This document shows positions 7,415 through 14,476 of a DNA stretch of 15,725 nucleotides, in pieces; positions within the stretch are counted from its first letter, which is position 1, and every line of letters begins with the position of its first letter. The position numbers and the translations under genes were made by a program. Under the pieces are notes generated by a model. It was not told the origin of the DNA. It ran no database searches and was given only the letters and a program-made list of their open reading frames with translations. Source of the DNA: Candidatus Omnitrophota bacterium (GTDB lineage Bacteria > Omnitrophota > Gorgyraeia > Gygaellales > Profunditerraquicolaceae); assembly GCA_020052635.1 (NCBI GenBank), contig JAGVOR010000038.1, positions 1 through 15,725 on the forward strand, given 5' to 3'.

Positions 7415-7914
7415 CATAATTTTCTGATTGCATCTTGCACTAAATCCGGCGAAAATCCCCGGCGCATTAAATAACCATAAACCCGCATCTTTGCCTTAAG
7501 CGGATCAATACTTTGTAATTTAGAAAATCTTTGTTTGGCTAATTTTGATACGGTTTGGCTTTCGGAGTAGTCCTGACCTGCCCAAGCTAATGCTTCCTGG
7601 ATAATCTCGGCAGCCACGCCTTTTTGCATCAATTCCAGCTGAATTTTTCTTTTACCCCAAGGGCGCTTAAGCCGGCTGGATACCCAGCCCCGGGCAAAAA
7701 CCCGGTCATCGATAAACTTACGGTCTTTTAAAAAACTGGCAGTACTCTCCGCCAGCTCCGGCGAAAAACCCTTTTGCCTTAATCTGGTTTTAAGCTCGTT
7801 TTCACTGCGTAAACGGTACTTTAACAGCAGGAAAGCGTAAGCGCGGGCTTTTTCAGGATTCTGGCTTTGTACTTTATTCGATTTGGGCTGCTTTTTTACG
7901 GATTGCTTTCTCAA
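7414..7914 (-). CDS. recX: Regulatory protein RecX
   Basis: RecX binds RecA filaments and usually damps recombinase activity. The 166-residue product has the repeated three-helix layout of the family: [20 protein letters not shown] then [30 protein letters not shown], followed by [24 protein letters not shown] and a last repeat ending [20 protein letters not shown]. The first 20 residues or so are basic and low in complexity. The start is a TTG (7912-7914) inside the end of recA, giving a 41-nt overlap; a weak AGGA lies upstream, and no ATG or GTG is available near the recA end. The overlap implies translation coupled to recA, as in many bacteria. The TGA stop touches arm 1 of the repeat that leads into alaS. 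The assignment is confident; the exact start is less so. Confidence 0.9.
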   Translation of the reverse strand: MRKQSVKKQPKSNKVQSQNPEKARAYAFLLLKYRLRSENELKTRLRQKGFSPELAESTASFLKDRKFIDDRVFARGWVSSRLKRPWGKRKIQLELMQKGVAAEIIQEALAWAGQDYSESQTVSKLAKQRFSKLQSIDPLKAKMRVYGYLMRRGFSPDLVQDAIRKL

Positions 7915-8902
7915 TATCGTCCTGAAGCTTAGGATTTTCTTTCAGAAATTTTATTGCCGCGTCCCTGCCTTGGCCTAATTTTTTATCTTCAAAGGATAGC
8001 CAGGTGCCGCTTTTGGCAACCACCTCAAGGTTAACCCCCGCATCCACTACCGCGCCGGTCTTAGAAATTCCTTCATTATGCATAATATCGAACTCCGCCT
8101 CGCGGAATGGAGGAGCGACCTTGTTTTTAACCACCTTGACCCGGACATGATTACCGATCACTTTATCCGCTTCTTTTAAGTAAGCAATCCGGCGCACATC
8201 TAATCTAACGGAAGAGTAAAACTTAAGCGCCCTTCCTCCGGGAGTGGTTTCCGGCGAACCGAACATTACCCCGATCTTTTCGCGCAGCTGATTGATAAAA
8301 ATCAAGGTGGTCCGGGATTTACTGATGCATCCGGTTAATTTACGTAAAGCCTGCGACATCAGGCGCGCCTGCAGCCCCATATGCGAATCACCCATCTCTC
8401 CTTCAATCTCCGCCCGCGGGGTCAAAGCCGCCACTGAATCAACCACGACCAGATCCACGGCATTGGAACGCACCAGGGTTTCGGCAATCTCTAAAGCCTG
8501 TTCACCGGTATCCGGCTGTGAAATCAAAAGATCATCCAGATTCACTCCGATTAACTTGGCATAGGTGGAATCGAAAGCATGCTCGGCGTCGATAAATGCC
8601 GCTACCCCGCCTTTTTTCTGGATCTCTCTGATCGCCGTTAAGGTCAAGGTCGTCTTACCGGAAGCCTCCGGCCCAAAGATCTCAACCACCCTGCCGCGCG
8701 GCAAGCCCCCGACCCCTAAAGCCAAATCCAGGGTAAGAGCGCCGGTAGATATCGTTTCCACATTAGCCTTGGTATGCGAACCCAGCTTCATAATCGAGCC
8801 TTTACCAAACTGCTTCTCAATCTGGGCCAGCGCCAATTCCAGCGCTTTATGACGGTCAGACACCTCTTTAACCTCTTCTTTTTTCTTATCTGCAACTGCC
8901 AT
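7874..8902 (-). CDS. recA: Recombinase RecA
   Basis: RecA forms ATP-dependent filaments on single-stranded DNA, drives strand exchange and triggers SOS-type cleavage of repressors. The 342-residue product has Walker A GPEASGKT (77-84), the catalytic glutamate E107 in DAEHA, Walker B LVVVD (151-155), the L1-region [16 protein letters not shown] and the L2-region [33 protein letters not shown]. The frame is open to a TTG at 8912-8914, but that TTG is part of the GGAGG ribosome-binding site, so the ATG at 8900-8902 is the start. A perfect sigma-70-type promoter lies 32-60 nt upstream. I see no recognisable LexA box of the Gram-positive or proteobacterial types in the leader. It heads the recA-recX-alaS-his unit and overlaps recX by 41 nt. 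Confidence 0.99.
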   Translation of the reverse strand: MAVADKKKEEVKEVSDRHKALELALAQIEKQFGKGSIMKLGSHTKANVETISTGALTLDLALGVGGLPRGRVVEIFGPEASGKTTLTLTAIREIQKKGGVAAFIDAEHAFDSTYAKLIGVNLDDLLISQPDTGEQALEIAETLVRSNAVDLVVVDSVAALTPRAEIEGEMGDSHMGLQARLMSQALRKLTGCISKSRTTLIFINQLREKIGVMFGSPETTPGGRALKFYSSVRLDVRRIAYLKEADKVIGNHVRVKVVKNKVAPPFREAEFDIMHNEGISKTGAVVDAGVNLEVVAKSGTWLSFEDKKLGQGRDAAIKFLKENPKLQDDIEKAIRKKAAQIE

Positions 8903-8933
8903 TTTAACCTCCAATATTTAAATTTGAGTTATT

Positions 8934-8962
8934 ATTATATCTTGCCCCCCTAGCACTGTCAA
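8934..8962 (-). promoter_or_regulatory. Consensus sigma-70-type promoter for recA
   Basis: On the minus strand a perfect TTGACA (8957-8962) is separated by 17 nt from a perfect TATAAT (8934-8939). Predicted transcription starts about 25 nt upstream of the recA ATG. The spacer contains GCTAGGGGGG, a G-tract also present in inverse form in the promoter of the diguanylate cyclase gene. This promoter could serve the whole recA-recX-alaS-his unit. Confidence 0.85.
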
Positions 8963-8963
8963 A

Positions 8964-9009
8964 CAATAAAAAACCTCCTTTCTACCTTAAATTGACGCAG
9001 AAAGGAGGT
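8964..9009 (-). terminator. Intrinsic terminator after the small secreted protein gene
   Basis: A perfect 11-bp inverted repeat, ACCTCCTTTCT (8999-9009 in transcript order) and AGAAAGGAGGT (8973-8983), with a 15-nt loop, is followed on the minus strand by TTTTTTATTG. This is a classic rho-independent terminator and lies 38 nt past the stop of the gene at 9048-9461. It separates that gene from the recA promoter immediately downstream. The stem arms are the Shine-Dalgarno and anti-Shine-Dalgarno sequences. No U-tract follows on the plus strand. Confidence 0.85.
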
Positions 9010-9047
9010 AAATCTAACTTAAATAAAAAAGAATATTGGCTGTTAGT

Positions 9048-9461
9048 TTAGCAGGTCCCCCCGGTATATATCCCGTTAGTTAAAATAATCGTGCAGGTTG
9101 CACCGCCGTCTTCGGTGATACTGATTGTTTTCGTCACCCCCGGGGCTGCGCCGGATTGAAAAACCGTAGCTTTAACCGTGCCGTTTACATCTAAAGTTGC
9201 CGTAGGCGAAACCGCACCGTTACCTATTCCGACATTGCCATCAATCCACACTTCACCCGGAGTTGTCGGCACATCCGCTGAAGTAAACGAGCCATCCCCG
9301 TTATTATCACCCACGGCAAATTTATCCGTCTGCAAAGCATTATAAACTCCGTACGGCGAAGGATAGTAAGACGTAATGGTAATCTCTTCAGCGTGAATTA
9401 ATCCCGGGCAAAAAAAAGCTATAAACAAAGCCAAAAAAATACATTTTGATAATTTAAACAT
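9048..9461 (-). CDS. Small secreted protein with YYPSPYGVY motif and EF-hand-like loop
   Basis: This 137-residue protein is exported. It has a basic start (FKLSK), a hydrophobic core and a probable signal peptidase I site after A24 (LIHA, then EEIT). The mature N-terminus EEITITSYYPSPYGVYNAL resembles a family of short exported proteins I associate with Omnitrophota; its function is unknown to me. Residues 52-63 (DNNGDGSFTSAD) have calcium-ligand spacing, with acidic or polar residues at loop positions 1, 3, 5, 7, 9 and 12. This resembles a single EF-hand or dockerin loop. Next come VWIDGNVGIGNG and SPTATLDVNGTVKATVFQ, reminiscent of beta-rich tail-fibre or adhesin stalks. Two cysteines near the C-terminus could form a disulfide. 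The ATG at 9459-9461 has a GGAGG site 5 nt upstream; an upstream in-frame start would lie inside the promoter. It has its own promoter and terminator, so it is a single-gene unit. Confidence 0.8.
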   Translation of the reverse strand: MFKLSKCIFLALFIAFFCPGLIHAEEITITSYYPSPYGVYNALQTDKFAVGDNNGDGSFTSADVPTTPGEVWIDGNVGIGNGAVSPTATLDVNGTVKATVFQSGAAPGVTKTISITEDGGATCTIILTNGIYTGGTC

Positions 9462-9486
9462 ATGCACCTCCGTGTTTGTCTTAATA

Positions 9487-9515
9487 ATTATAGTGTATGG
9501 GTTTACGCATGTCAA
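9487..9515 (-). promoter_or_regulatory. Consensus sigma-70-type promoter for the small secreted protein
   Basis: The minus strand has a perfect TTGACA (9510-9515), a 17-nt spacer and a perfect TATAAT (9487-9492). Transcription is expected to start about 20 nt before the ATG, leaving a short leader with the ribosome-binding site GGAGGTG. A perfect promoter, a good ribosome-binding site and a private terminator suggest high expression. It lies back to back with the plus-strand promoter of the diguanylate cyclase gene. Confidence 0.85.
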
Positions 9516-9540
9516 ATTAAATAATCGAACACCCGCTTCC

Positions 9541-9569
9541 TTGACAACCCCCCTAGAATGTGTTAGATT
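9541..9569 (+). promoter_or_regulatory. Probable promoter of the diguanylate cyclase gene
   Basis: A perfect TTGACA (9541-9546) is followed after 17 nt by TAGATT (9564-9569), which matches TATAAT at four of six positions including both A2 and T6. The expected transcription start, 7-9 nt downstream, coincides almost exactly with the ATG at 9578. The spacer contains CCCCCCTAG. A 16-nt reading with TTAGAT as the -10 box is also possible. Confidence 0.6.
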
Positions 9570-9577
9570 TAACCATT

Positions 9578-10744
9578 ATGGAAGACTTAAATAAAATCAA
9601 AAACGAACTTGAGCGCACGAAAATCGAGCTCAAAATCCTCTATGAGGTCTCTAACGCCATGCGGACCACCTTAAAGCTGGATGAGATCCTCTATATTATT
9701 CTGACCGGAGTTACCGCGCATACCGGTTTAGGGTTTAACCGGGCCCTGCTTTTCCTCGTCAATGAAAAGGAGCAGCTGATCGAGGGCAAAATGGGAATCG
9801 GCCCGGAAAACGGCGAAGAAGCCAACGCCGCCTGGACTAAGATCGAAGAAGAGAAAATGGATTTGGAGGATTTAATCAACGCTTTCAAGAAATCCGATTC
9901 TATTCTTGAATCGGGATTTAACCGTCAAATCAGAAGCCTCAAAGTATCCCTGCTGGATAAAAGCGATAACCCTCTCTCTCTTGCCGTATTAGAAGGAATG
10001 CCCCTGCATTTAACCGGAGCAGCAATCGCTAAATACCAAAATTCTCCGGTAATTAAAATACTAGGCAGCCAGGAGCTGTTATTGATACCCTTAAAAGCGA
10101 AAGACCGGGTCAACGGTATTATTGTAGCGGATAATTTTATTACCAATAACCCGATTACCAAAGACGATATCCGGATGCTGACTATGCTGGCTAACCAGGC
10201 CGGCCTGGCGATTGAAAACTCACAATTGTTTGAATTGACCGTGGAACGGGCGCATTCGGATTACCTGACTAACCTGTGGAACCACGGCTATTTCCAGGTC
10301 TTGCTGCAGGCGGAAACGGAAAAGTCTAAAATCACCAAAAATAAGCTTACGCTGATTATGATCGATATCGATGATTTTAAAATTTACAATGATACCTTGG
10401 GGCATCAGGCAGGAGATAAAATCTTAAAAAACCTGGCGGGAATTTTACGTAACCAATCCCGTAAAATGGATTTGGTTTGCCGTTACGGAGGAGAGGAATT
10501 TACGATTATTTTGCCGCATACCGATAAAAAAGAAGCCTTTCTGATCGCTGAACGCATCAGAAATGAGGTCCAACGGTATCCCTTTTTAAACGAAGAAGTG
10601 TTCCCGAATAAACAACTCACAGTTAGCTTAGGAATCGCTACCTTCCCTGAAGACGGGCTTGCGCCCTCCGACCTGATCACCACCTCCGACCGCTCCCTTT
10701 ATCAAGCCAAAAAACTGGGTAAAAACAACACCTGCTGCGCTTAA
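9578..10744 (+). CDS. GAF-GGDEF diguanylate cyclase
   Basis: This 388-residue cytoplasmic protein probably makes cyclic di-GMP from two GTP. Residues about 1-25 look helical or coiled-coil (EDLNKIKNELERTKIELKIL). About 26-220 form a GAF-like sensor domain ending in MLANQAGLAIENSQLF, and about 223-386 form the GGDEF domain. The active motif is intact as GGEEF (304-308), with metal and substrate residues in IDIDDFKIYND (262-272) and GHQAGD (275-280). An RxxD product-inhibition site (R295-K-M-D298) lies exactly five residues before GGEEF, so feedback by c-di-GMP is likely. There are no membrane segments. The ATG at 9578-9580 has no Shine-Dalgarno sequence and sits at the predicted transcription start; an in-frame GTG at 9560 would fall inside the promoter. 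It is the only plus-strand gene here and ends 5 nt from the smc stop. The ligand of the GAF domain cannot be read from the sequence. Confidence 0.93.
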   Translation: MEDLNKIKNELERTKIELKILYEVSNAMRTTLKLDEILYIILTGVTAHTGLGFNRALLFLVNEKEQLIEGKMGIGPENGEEANAAWTKIEEEKMDLEDLINAFKKSDSILESGFNRQIRSLKVSLLDKSDNPLSLAVLEGMPLHLTGAAIAKYQNSPVIKILGSQELLLIPLKAKDRVNGIIVADNFITNNPITKDDIRMLTMLANQAGLAIENSQLFELTVERAHSDYLTNLWNHGYFQVLLQAETEKSKITKNKLTLIMIDIDDFKIYNDTLGHQAGDKILKNLAGILRNQSRKMDLVCRYGGEEFTIILPHTDKKEAFLIAERIRNEVQRYPFLNEEVFPNKQLTVSLGIATFPEDGLAPSDLITTSDRSLYQAKKLGKNNTCCA

Positions 10745-10749
10745 AACTT

Positions 10750-13700
10750 TTAAGCCACCGCGGCGGCGGAAGCCTCGCCAGCCTGAATACCGGAAACTTC
10801 TTTATCCTTATTTTGCGATAGTTTTACTGAAACAATCTTAGAAACGCCGGATTGCTGCATGGTAATCCCGTACATAATATTGGCATTGACAATCGTTTTC
10901 TTATTGTGCGTGATCACGATAAACTGGCTGGTTTTAGAAAACTCCTGCAGCACCCTGGCGAAGCGGTCAACATTAGCCTCATCAAGCGCAGCGTCAATTT
11001 CATCCAGGATACAAAAGGGAGAGGGCTTAACTTTAAAGATCGCGAAAATCAGCGCGATCGCCGACATGGTTTTTTCACCGCCGCTCAAGAGTAGAACATT
11101 TTGCAATTTCTTGCCCGGAGGCCGGCAAATAATTTCAATCCCCGACTCTAAGGGATCCGACTCATCCAACAGATAAAGCTGGGCATCTCCCCCGTTAAAC
11201 AGTAACCGGAAATAATTTTTAAATTCTACCTTGACCTTCTCAAAAGTCTCCACAAACATCTGCCGAGTAGTGCGGTTGATCTTTAGAATCGCCTGATGCA
11301 GCGACTCTTTGGCTCCGGCAAGATCCGCCTGCTGCTGGATCAGAAAGTCATAACGCTTTTTCAACTCATCATACTCTTCAATCGCCACTAAATTCACCGT
11401 ACCGCAGGCATCTAACTTGCGTTTTAATTCGCCAATCTCTGCGGTTAAGGCCTGGGTTTCCTCCGGCGGGCATGCCGGCTCCAGCAGCTGATCCAAATCA
11501 ACCTTATAAGCCGCCAGCATCCTTTCTTTAGCCGTGCTATAACGGTAATCCAGCTCTTTATCCTGCATGGCTAAGGTATGTAAGAGATTCTTAATCTGAT
11601 CCAGCTGCTTACGTTCGGCTTCGATCTTTTTAACTACTCCCACCGTGCCGCTGGAAACCTCATTATATTTTTCTTCGATCCCGGCCAAGCTTATTTTCTT
11701 CTGCTCGATAGCAACAGTGGCCTGCTGATTGGCGGCAAGGCATTCTAATATTTCCCGTTTAAAAACCTCCTGGCGTTCCCTAGATTCACCGATCTGGTGC
11801 TCGATATGCTCAAGATTAGATTTATCCTGCACGTAGGTATGCTCCAATATTTTGAGGGTTTCCGCATCCGAACTAAAACGCCGATTTAAAGCCTCGATTT
11901 CAGTTTTAGTCTGGGTAATGAATACCAATACCTCTTCCCGTAATTTACTGTTGGATGAAATCGCATCCTCCTGCTCCACAATCGTATCCTGCCTGAGCCT
12001 TTCCTGGCAATTAAGCTTCTCTAATTGTTCCTGGGCGCTGCTCAAATTCTGCTGGATAACCGAAATCTCACGTGCCACATCCGCCAGTTCCATCACAATC
12101 ACATCCTCTTCTTCTTTAATCTTATTGAATTGTTCATTAATCGCAAGGTAATTAGACTCCTTATTGGCTAGGGCAATCTCGTGGTTGCGCAATTCAACCT
12201 CCAGGGCCTCGGAGGTTTTATTCAATGCGGCAATTGCCTCCTGGCGCAGAACCAGTTTATTTTTCAGCCCATCCAAGGTTTCCTGAAGCCTGGCAATCTT
12301 TTCATCGATCTTTTGGGTATCCAGCTCGATCGGCTTGGCCTCTCCGCTGATTTTAAAAGCCGCAGACTCTAAGTATCCGGGTTCCTGCGGATCAAGCGGT
12401 AACTGGCTTTGAATCTTCACCACCAGACCGGTTAAGCTTTCCTTGGGTAACTTGTCTAAAAAGATCACGGCATTAGAAGATTCACCGATATCATCGTATT
12501 TATTTTTTAATTTCTCCAGGAATTCTTTGTGTGAAACCAGGGTAAGCTTTTCATTCCCCAGGCTGACGATTTGATTATTGATCTGCTCCAGATCCAACCC
12601 CTCCTGAAGCAGACTGGACTTAACCTGATCAATTCTATCTCTAAACTGGGTAACCTGGCCTTTAACCTGCTCTAGCTCCAAAGCGACTTTATTCAAGGCT
12701 TCCTCAATAATTGCCTTATCTTCATAAACCTTGGCTTTTTCGATCTCCAGCCTTTTTTTACGGGCCAGAAATACCTGATGCTTCGAATTAAATTCCCCAA
12801 TCTGGTTATGGGTGTTAGAGATTGCTGCCTCTAAATCAAGAATCACTTTTTTGCACTGCGCGATCAGTTCCAGTGAATTTTTAATACTTAAACTTAGCTC
12901 ATTGATCTGGGCCTCTTTTTGGGCCAAATTGACCTGTTTAACCTCGATATTTCCTTTAAGCTTTGAATATTCACTGCGCACCTGCTGCAATTTTTCCTCA
13001 TCCTGATTAATCTTTGCCCGGGATTGCTCAATTTGCCCCTCAAGGGCCGCAACATCCTGAGTTAATTCATCGATGCGCTGTTGATTAAAATTAATATGCT
13101 CATTATTACGCACTAAACTATTTTCAAAATTTAATATCTGGCTGCGCGCCTCCATCATTGCTTCTTCAAGGCTTTTTAATTCCGATTGGCGGTTGGCGAT
13201 CTTTTCTTCCTCCTGAAGGATTAATTCCGCTAAAGCCGCCTCATCCCCGGCCAGGCCGGCAAGCTGGGCAGAGATCGTTTCCTTTTCCGATAATAAATGC
13301 TTCTTCTCCAGGCTCGCCGCGTCGATCTCCTTAAGCTTTAATTCTTCGAAAATTTCCTTATACCGGCGGGCTTTATTGGCCTGGCGCTCCAGGGACCCGA
13401 TCTGGCGCTTTACCTCCGTCACGATATCGTTGACGCGTAAAAGGTTTTGCTCGGTTTCTTCAAGCTTACGGGCGGTTTCTCTTTTCTGCGCTTTATATTT
13501 ACTGATTCCGCTGGCTTCGTCAAAAACTACCCGGCGGTCTTCCGGCCTGGAGCTTAAAACCAGATCGATTTTACCCTGCGCGATAATGGAATAGCTTTCC
13601 GCGCCGATGCCGGTACCTAATAACAGATCCAGAATGTCTTTAAGGCGAACCGTGGCTTTATTCAATAAATATTCGCTTTCCCCGGAACGGAACAGCCTGC

Positions 13701-14004
13701 GGGTAATCAAAACCTCCGGATGATCTAGATTAAAAAAACGGTTGGTATTATCAAAGGTCAGGCTAACCTCCGCCATACTTAAAGGCTCTTTCTGGTCCGT
13801 GCCGTTAAAAATCACATCCAGCATTTCTGAACCACGCAGGGACTTAGCGGACTGTTCACCCAGAACCCAGCGAATGGAATCAAAGATATTTGATTTACCG
13901 CAGCCGTTAGGCCCGACCACCGCAGTAATCCCCGGCTCGAAATTAAGCACTGTCTTATCGCAGAATGATTTAAAGCCTACCAGTTCCAGTCTTTTAAAAT
14001 ACAT
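10750..14004 (-). CDS. smc: Chromosome segregation ATPase SMC with a reduced hinge
   Basis: SMC compacts and organises the chromosome as a long coiled-coil dimer with ScpAB. The N-terminal head has MYFKRLELVGFKSF and Walker A GPNGCGKS (31-38), and the Q-loop region IIAQGKIDLVLSSRPEDRR (140-158). The C-terminal head has the signature LLSGGEK (972-978), Walker B FCILDEIDA (997-1005), the D-loop ALDEAN and H1033. Two long coiled coils (about 170-500 and 563-910) flank the centre. The product is 1084 residues, about 100 shorter than usual. The loss is in the hinge: residues about 505-562 (12319-12492) replace the usual globular dimerisation domain, and no zinc hook (CxxC) is present. The ATG at 14002-14004 follows an AGGGGGGAT ribosome-binding site. 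It lies 45 nt after the HTH gene in the same direction and ends tail to tail, 5 nt from the diguanylate cyclase, with no terminator between them. Confidence 0.95.
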   Translation of the reverse strand: MYFKRLELVGFKSFCDKTVLNFEPGITAVVGPNGCGKSNIFDSIRWVLGEQSAKSLRGSEMLDVIFNGTDQKEPLSMAEVSLTFDNTNRFFNLDHPEVLITRRLFRSGESEYLLNKATVRLKDILDLLLGTGIGAESYSIIAQGKIDLVLSSRPEDRRVVFDEASGISKYKAQKRETARKLEETEQNLLRVNDIVTEVKRQIGSLERQANKARRYKEIFEELKLKEIDAASLEKKHLLSEKETISAQLAGLAGDEAALAELILQEEEKIANRQSELKSLEEAMMEARSQILNFENSLVRNNEHINFNQQRIDELTQDVAALEGQIEQSRAKINQDEEKLQQVRSEYSKLKGNIEVKQVNLAQKEAQINELSLSIKNSLELIAQCKKVILDLEAAISNTHNQIGEFNSKHQVFLARKKRLEIEKAKVYEDKAIIEEALNKVALELEQVKGQVTQFRDRIDQVKSSLLQEGLDLEQINNQIVSLGNEKLTLVSHKEFLEKLKNKYDDIGESSNAVIFLDKLPKESLTGLVVKIQSQLPLDPQEPGYLESAAFKISGEAKPIELDTQKIDEKIARLQETLDGLKNKLVLRQEAIAALNKTSEALEVELRNHEIALANKESNYLAINEQFNKIKEEEDVIVMELADVAREISVIQQNLSSAQEQLEKLNCQERLRQDTIVEQEDAISSNSKLREEVLVFITQTKTEIEALNRRFSSDAETLKILEHTYVQDKSNLEHIEHQIGESRERQEVFKREILECLAANQQATVAIEQKKISLAGIEEKYNEVSSGTVGVVKKIEAERKQLDQIKNLLHTLAMQDKELDYRYSTAKERMLAAYKVDLDQLLEPACPPEETQALTAEIGELKRKLDACGTVNLVAIEEYDELKKRYDFLIQQQADLAGAKESLHQAILKINRTTRQMFVETFEKVKVEFKNYFRLLFNGGDAQLYLLDESDPLESGIEIICRPPGKKLQNVLLLSGGEKTMSAIALIFAIFKVKPSPFCILDEIDAALDEANVDRFARVLQEFSKTSQFIVITHNKKTIVNANIMYGITMQQSGVSKIVSVKLSQNKDKEVSGIQAGEASAAAVA

Positions 14005-14036
14005 ACTCTATCCCCCCTAATGTTGTGACTGATGTT

Positions 14037-14086
14037 CCACCCTTCGATTTCACTCAGGGTGGACAGTGAGCTTAGTCGAACTGTCC
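14037..14086. repeat. Double-hairpin repeat at the end of the HTH gene
   Basis: Two adjacent 7-bp stems share two bases: CCACCCT (14037-14043) with AGGGTGG (14056-14062), and GGACAGT (14061-14067) with ACTGTCC (14080-14086). From memory, the motif with CTTCGA, CACTCAGGGTGG, ACAGTGAGC and TCGAACTGTCC resembles a dispersed intergenic repeat common in several uncultivated bacterial lineages. Here it runs into the 3' end of the HTH gene and supplies its last codons and stop. Because the two stems share bases, only one can form completely at a time. Confidence 0.7.
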
Positions 14087-14241
14087 AGCCAATCGTCAAT
14101 TTTATCTTTCTTAAAACGCCACTGTCCGACTAATTTTAAAGCCGGTATCTTGTTATGCTTGAGCCAATCATAAATAGTCCGGCGGGTTACTTTTAAGTAA
14201 TCAGCCAGATCCTCAATCGTCATTAAATTACTGTTGATCAT
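14050..14241 (-). CDS. Small excisionase-type helix-turn-helix DNA-binding protein
   Basis: This 63-residue protein is almost entirely one MerR/excisionase-type winged HTH (HTH_17 family): LMTIEDLADYLKVTRRTIYDWL, then KIPALKLVGQWRFKKDKIDDWL. The first stretch is the helix-turn-helix and the second is the wing with the conserved WRF and a closing IDDWL helix. It is expected to bind DNA; the target and any partner are unknown. The start at 14239-14241 has a weak AAGGT site upstream. The last 12 or so residues (DSSTKLTVHPE) are encoded by the repeat at 14037-14086, which suggests the repeat inserted at or replaced the original end. It is probably cotranscribed with smc. No recombinase or phage gene is nearby, so a true excisionase role is unlikely; small HTH_17 proteins of this size also occur alone. 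Confidence 0.8.
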   Translation of the reverse strand: MINSNLMTIEDLADYLKVTRRTIYDWLKHNKIPALKLVGQWRFKKDKIDDWLDSSTKLTVHPE

Positions 14242-14257
14242 TTATCTACCTTTTTGT

Positions 14258-14341
14258 AGGGGGACGTTTCTTACGCACAAGCGTACACCGGCGCAATTCC
14301 CTTAAGCGCCGGGTGGATTAGCGGGTAAGTAACGTCCCCCT
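14258..14341. repeat. REP-like palindrome with two internal hairpins
   Basis: The outer arms AGGGGGACGTTTCTTAC (14258-14274) and GTAAGTAACGTCCCCCT (14325-14341) are complementary at 16 of 17 positions. Inside lie a small hairpin, ACGC with GCGT (14273-14284), and a strong one, CACCGGCGC (14286-14294) with GCGCCGGGTG (14306-14315), with one bulged G. The whole 84 nt can fold as a branched, cloverleaf-like structure. It lies in the leader between the promoter at 14357-14385 and the HTH gene. The organisation resembles REP/REPIN elements mobilised by RAYT-type transposases, but no transposase is in the window. A structured RNA is the alternative. Confidence 0.7.
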
Positions 14342-14356
14342 TGCGTTTATGTAACA

Positions 14357-14385
14357 AGTATAAATAAATACAGTAATATTGTCAA
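14357..14385 (-). promoter_or_regulatory. Near-consensus promoter upstream of the HTH-smc genes
   Basis: On the minus strand TTGACA (14380-14385) is followed after 17 nt by TATACT (14357-14362), a five-of-six match to the -10 consensus. The predicted transcript starts near 14350 and runs through the REP-like palindrome before reaching the HTH gene and smc. Between this promoter and the etfA stop (14386-14476) I see only a weak 6-bp inverted repeat (AGATAC and GTATCT) and no convincing terminator. Confidence 0.7.
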
Positions 14386-14476
14386 GGAAAATCTTTACAT
14401 TCTTTAACATATAGATACAAAAAGAGTCGATAAGGTATCTTTCAGTGCAGAATGATGCTAAATTATGAATATTATT

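Noticed and set aside
8903..8962. LexA (SOS) operator in the recA leader
   Set aside because: Neither CGAAC-N-GTTCG-type nor CTG-N10-CAG-type palindromes are present. The AATTTAAAT stretch is simply AT-rich. A lineage-specific operator cannot be excluded.
9560..9562. Upstream GTG as start of the diguanylate cyclase
   Set aside because: It falls between the -35 and -10 boxes and would add six residues with no family support. The ATG at 9578 is preferred.
12319..12492. Rad50/SbcC-type zinc hook in the SMC centre
   Set aside because: No CxxC motif occurs in residues 500-570, and the heads have SMC-type signatures, so it is a reduced SMC hinge rather than a hook.
14050..14241. Prophage excisionase
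   Set aside because: The fold is excisionase-like, but there is no integrase, attachment site or phage gene nearby, and the gene is paired with smc.
14413..14440. Terminator downstream of etfA
   Set aside because: Only a 6-bp AT-rich stem (AGATAC and GTATCT) with a 16-nt loop and no following U-tract on the minus strand, so it is not supported.
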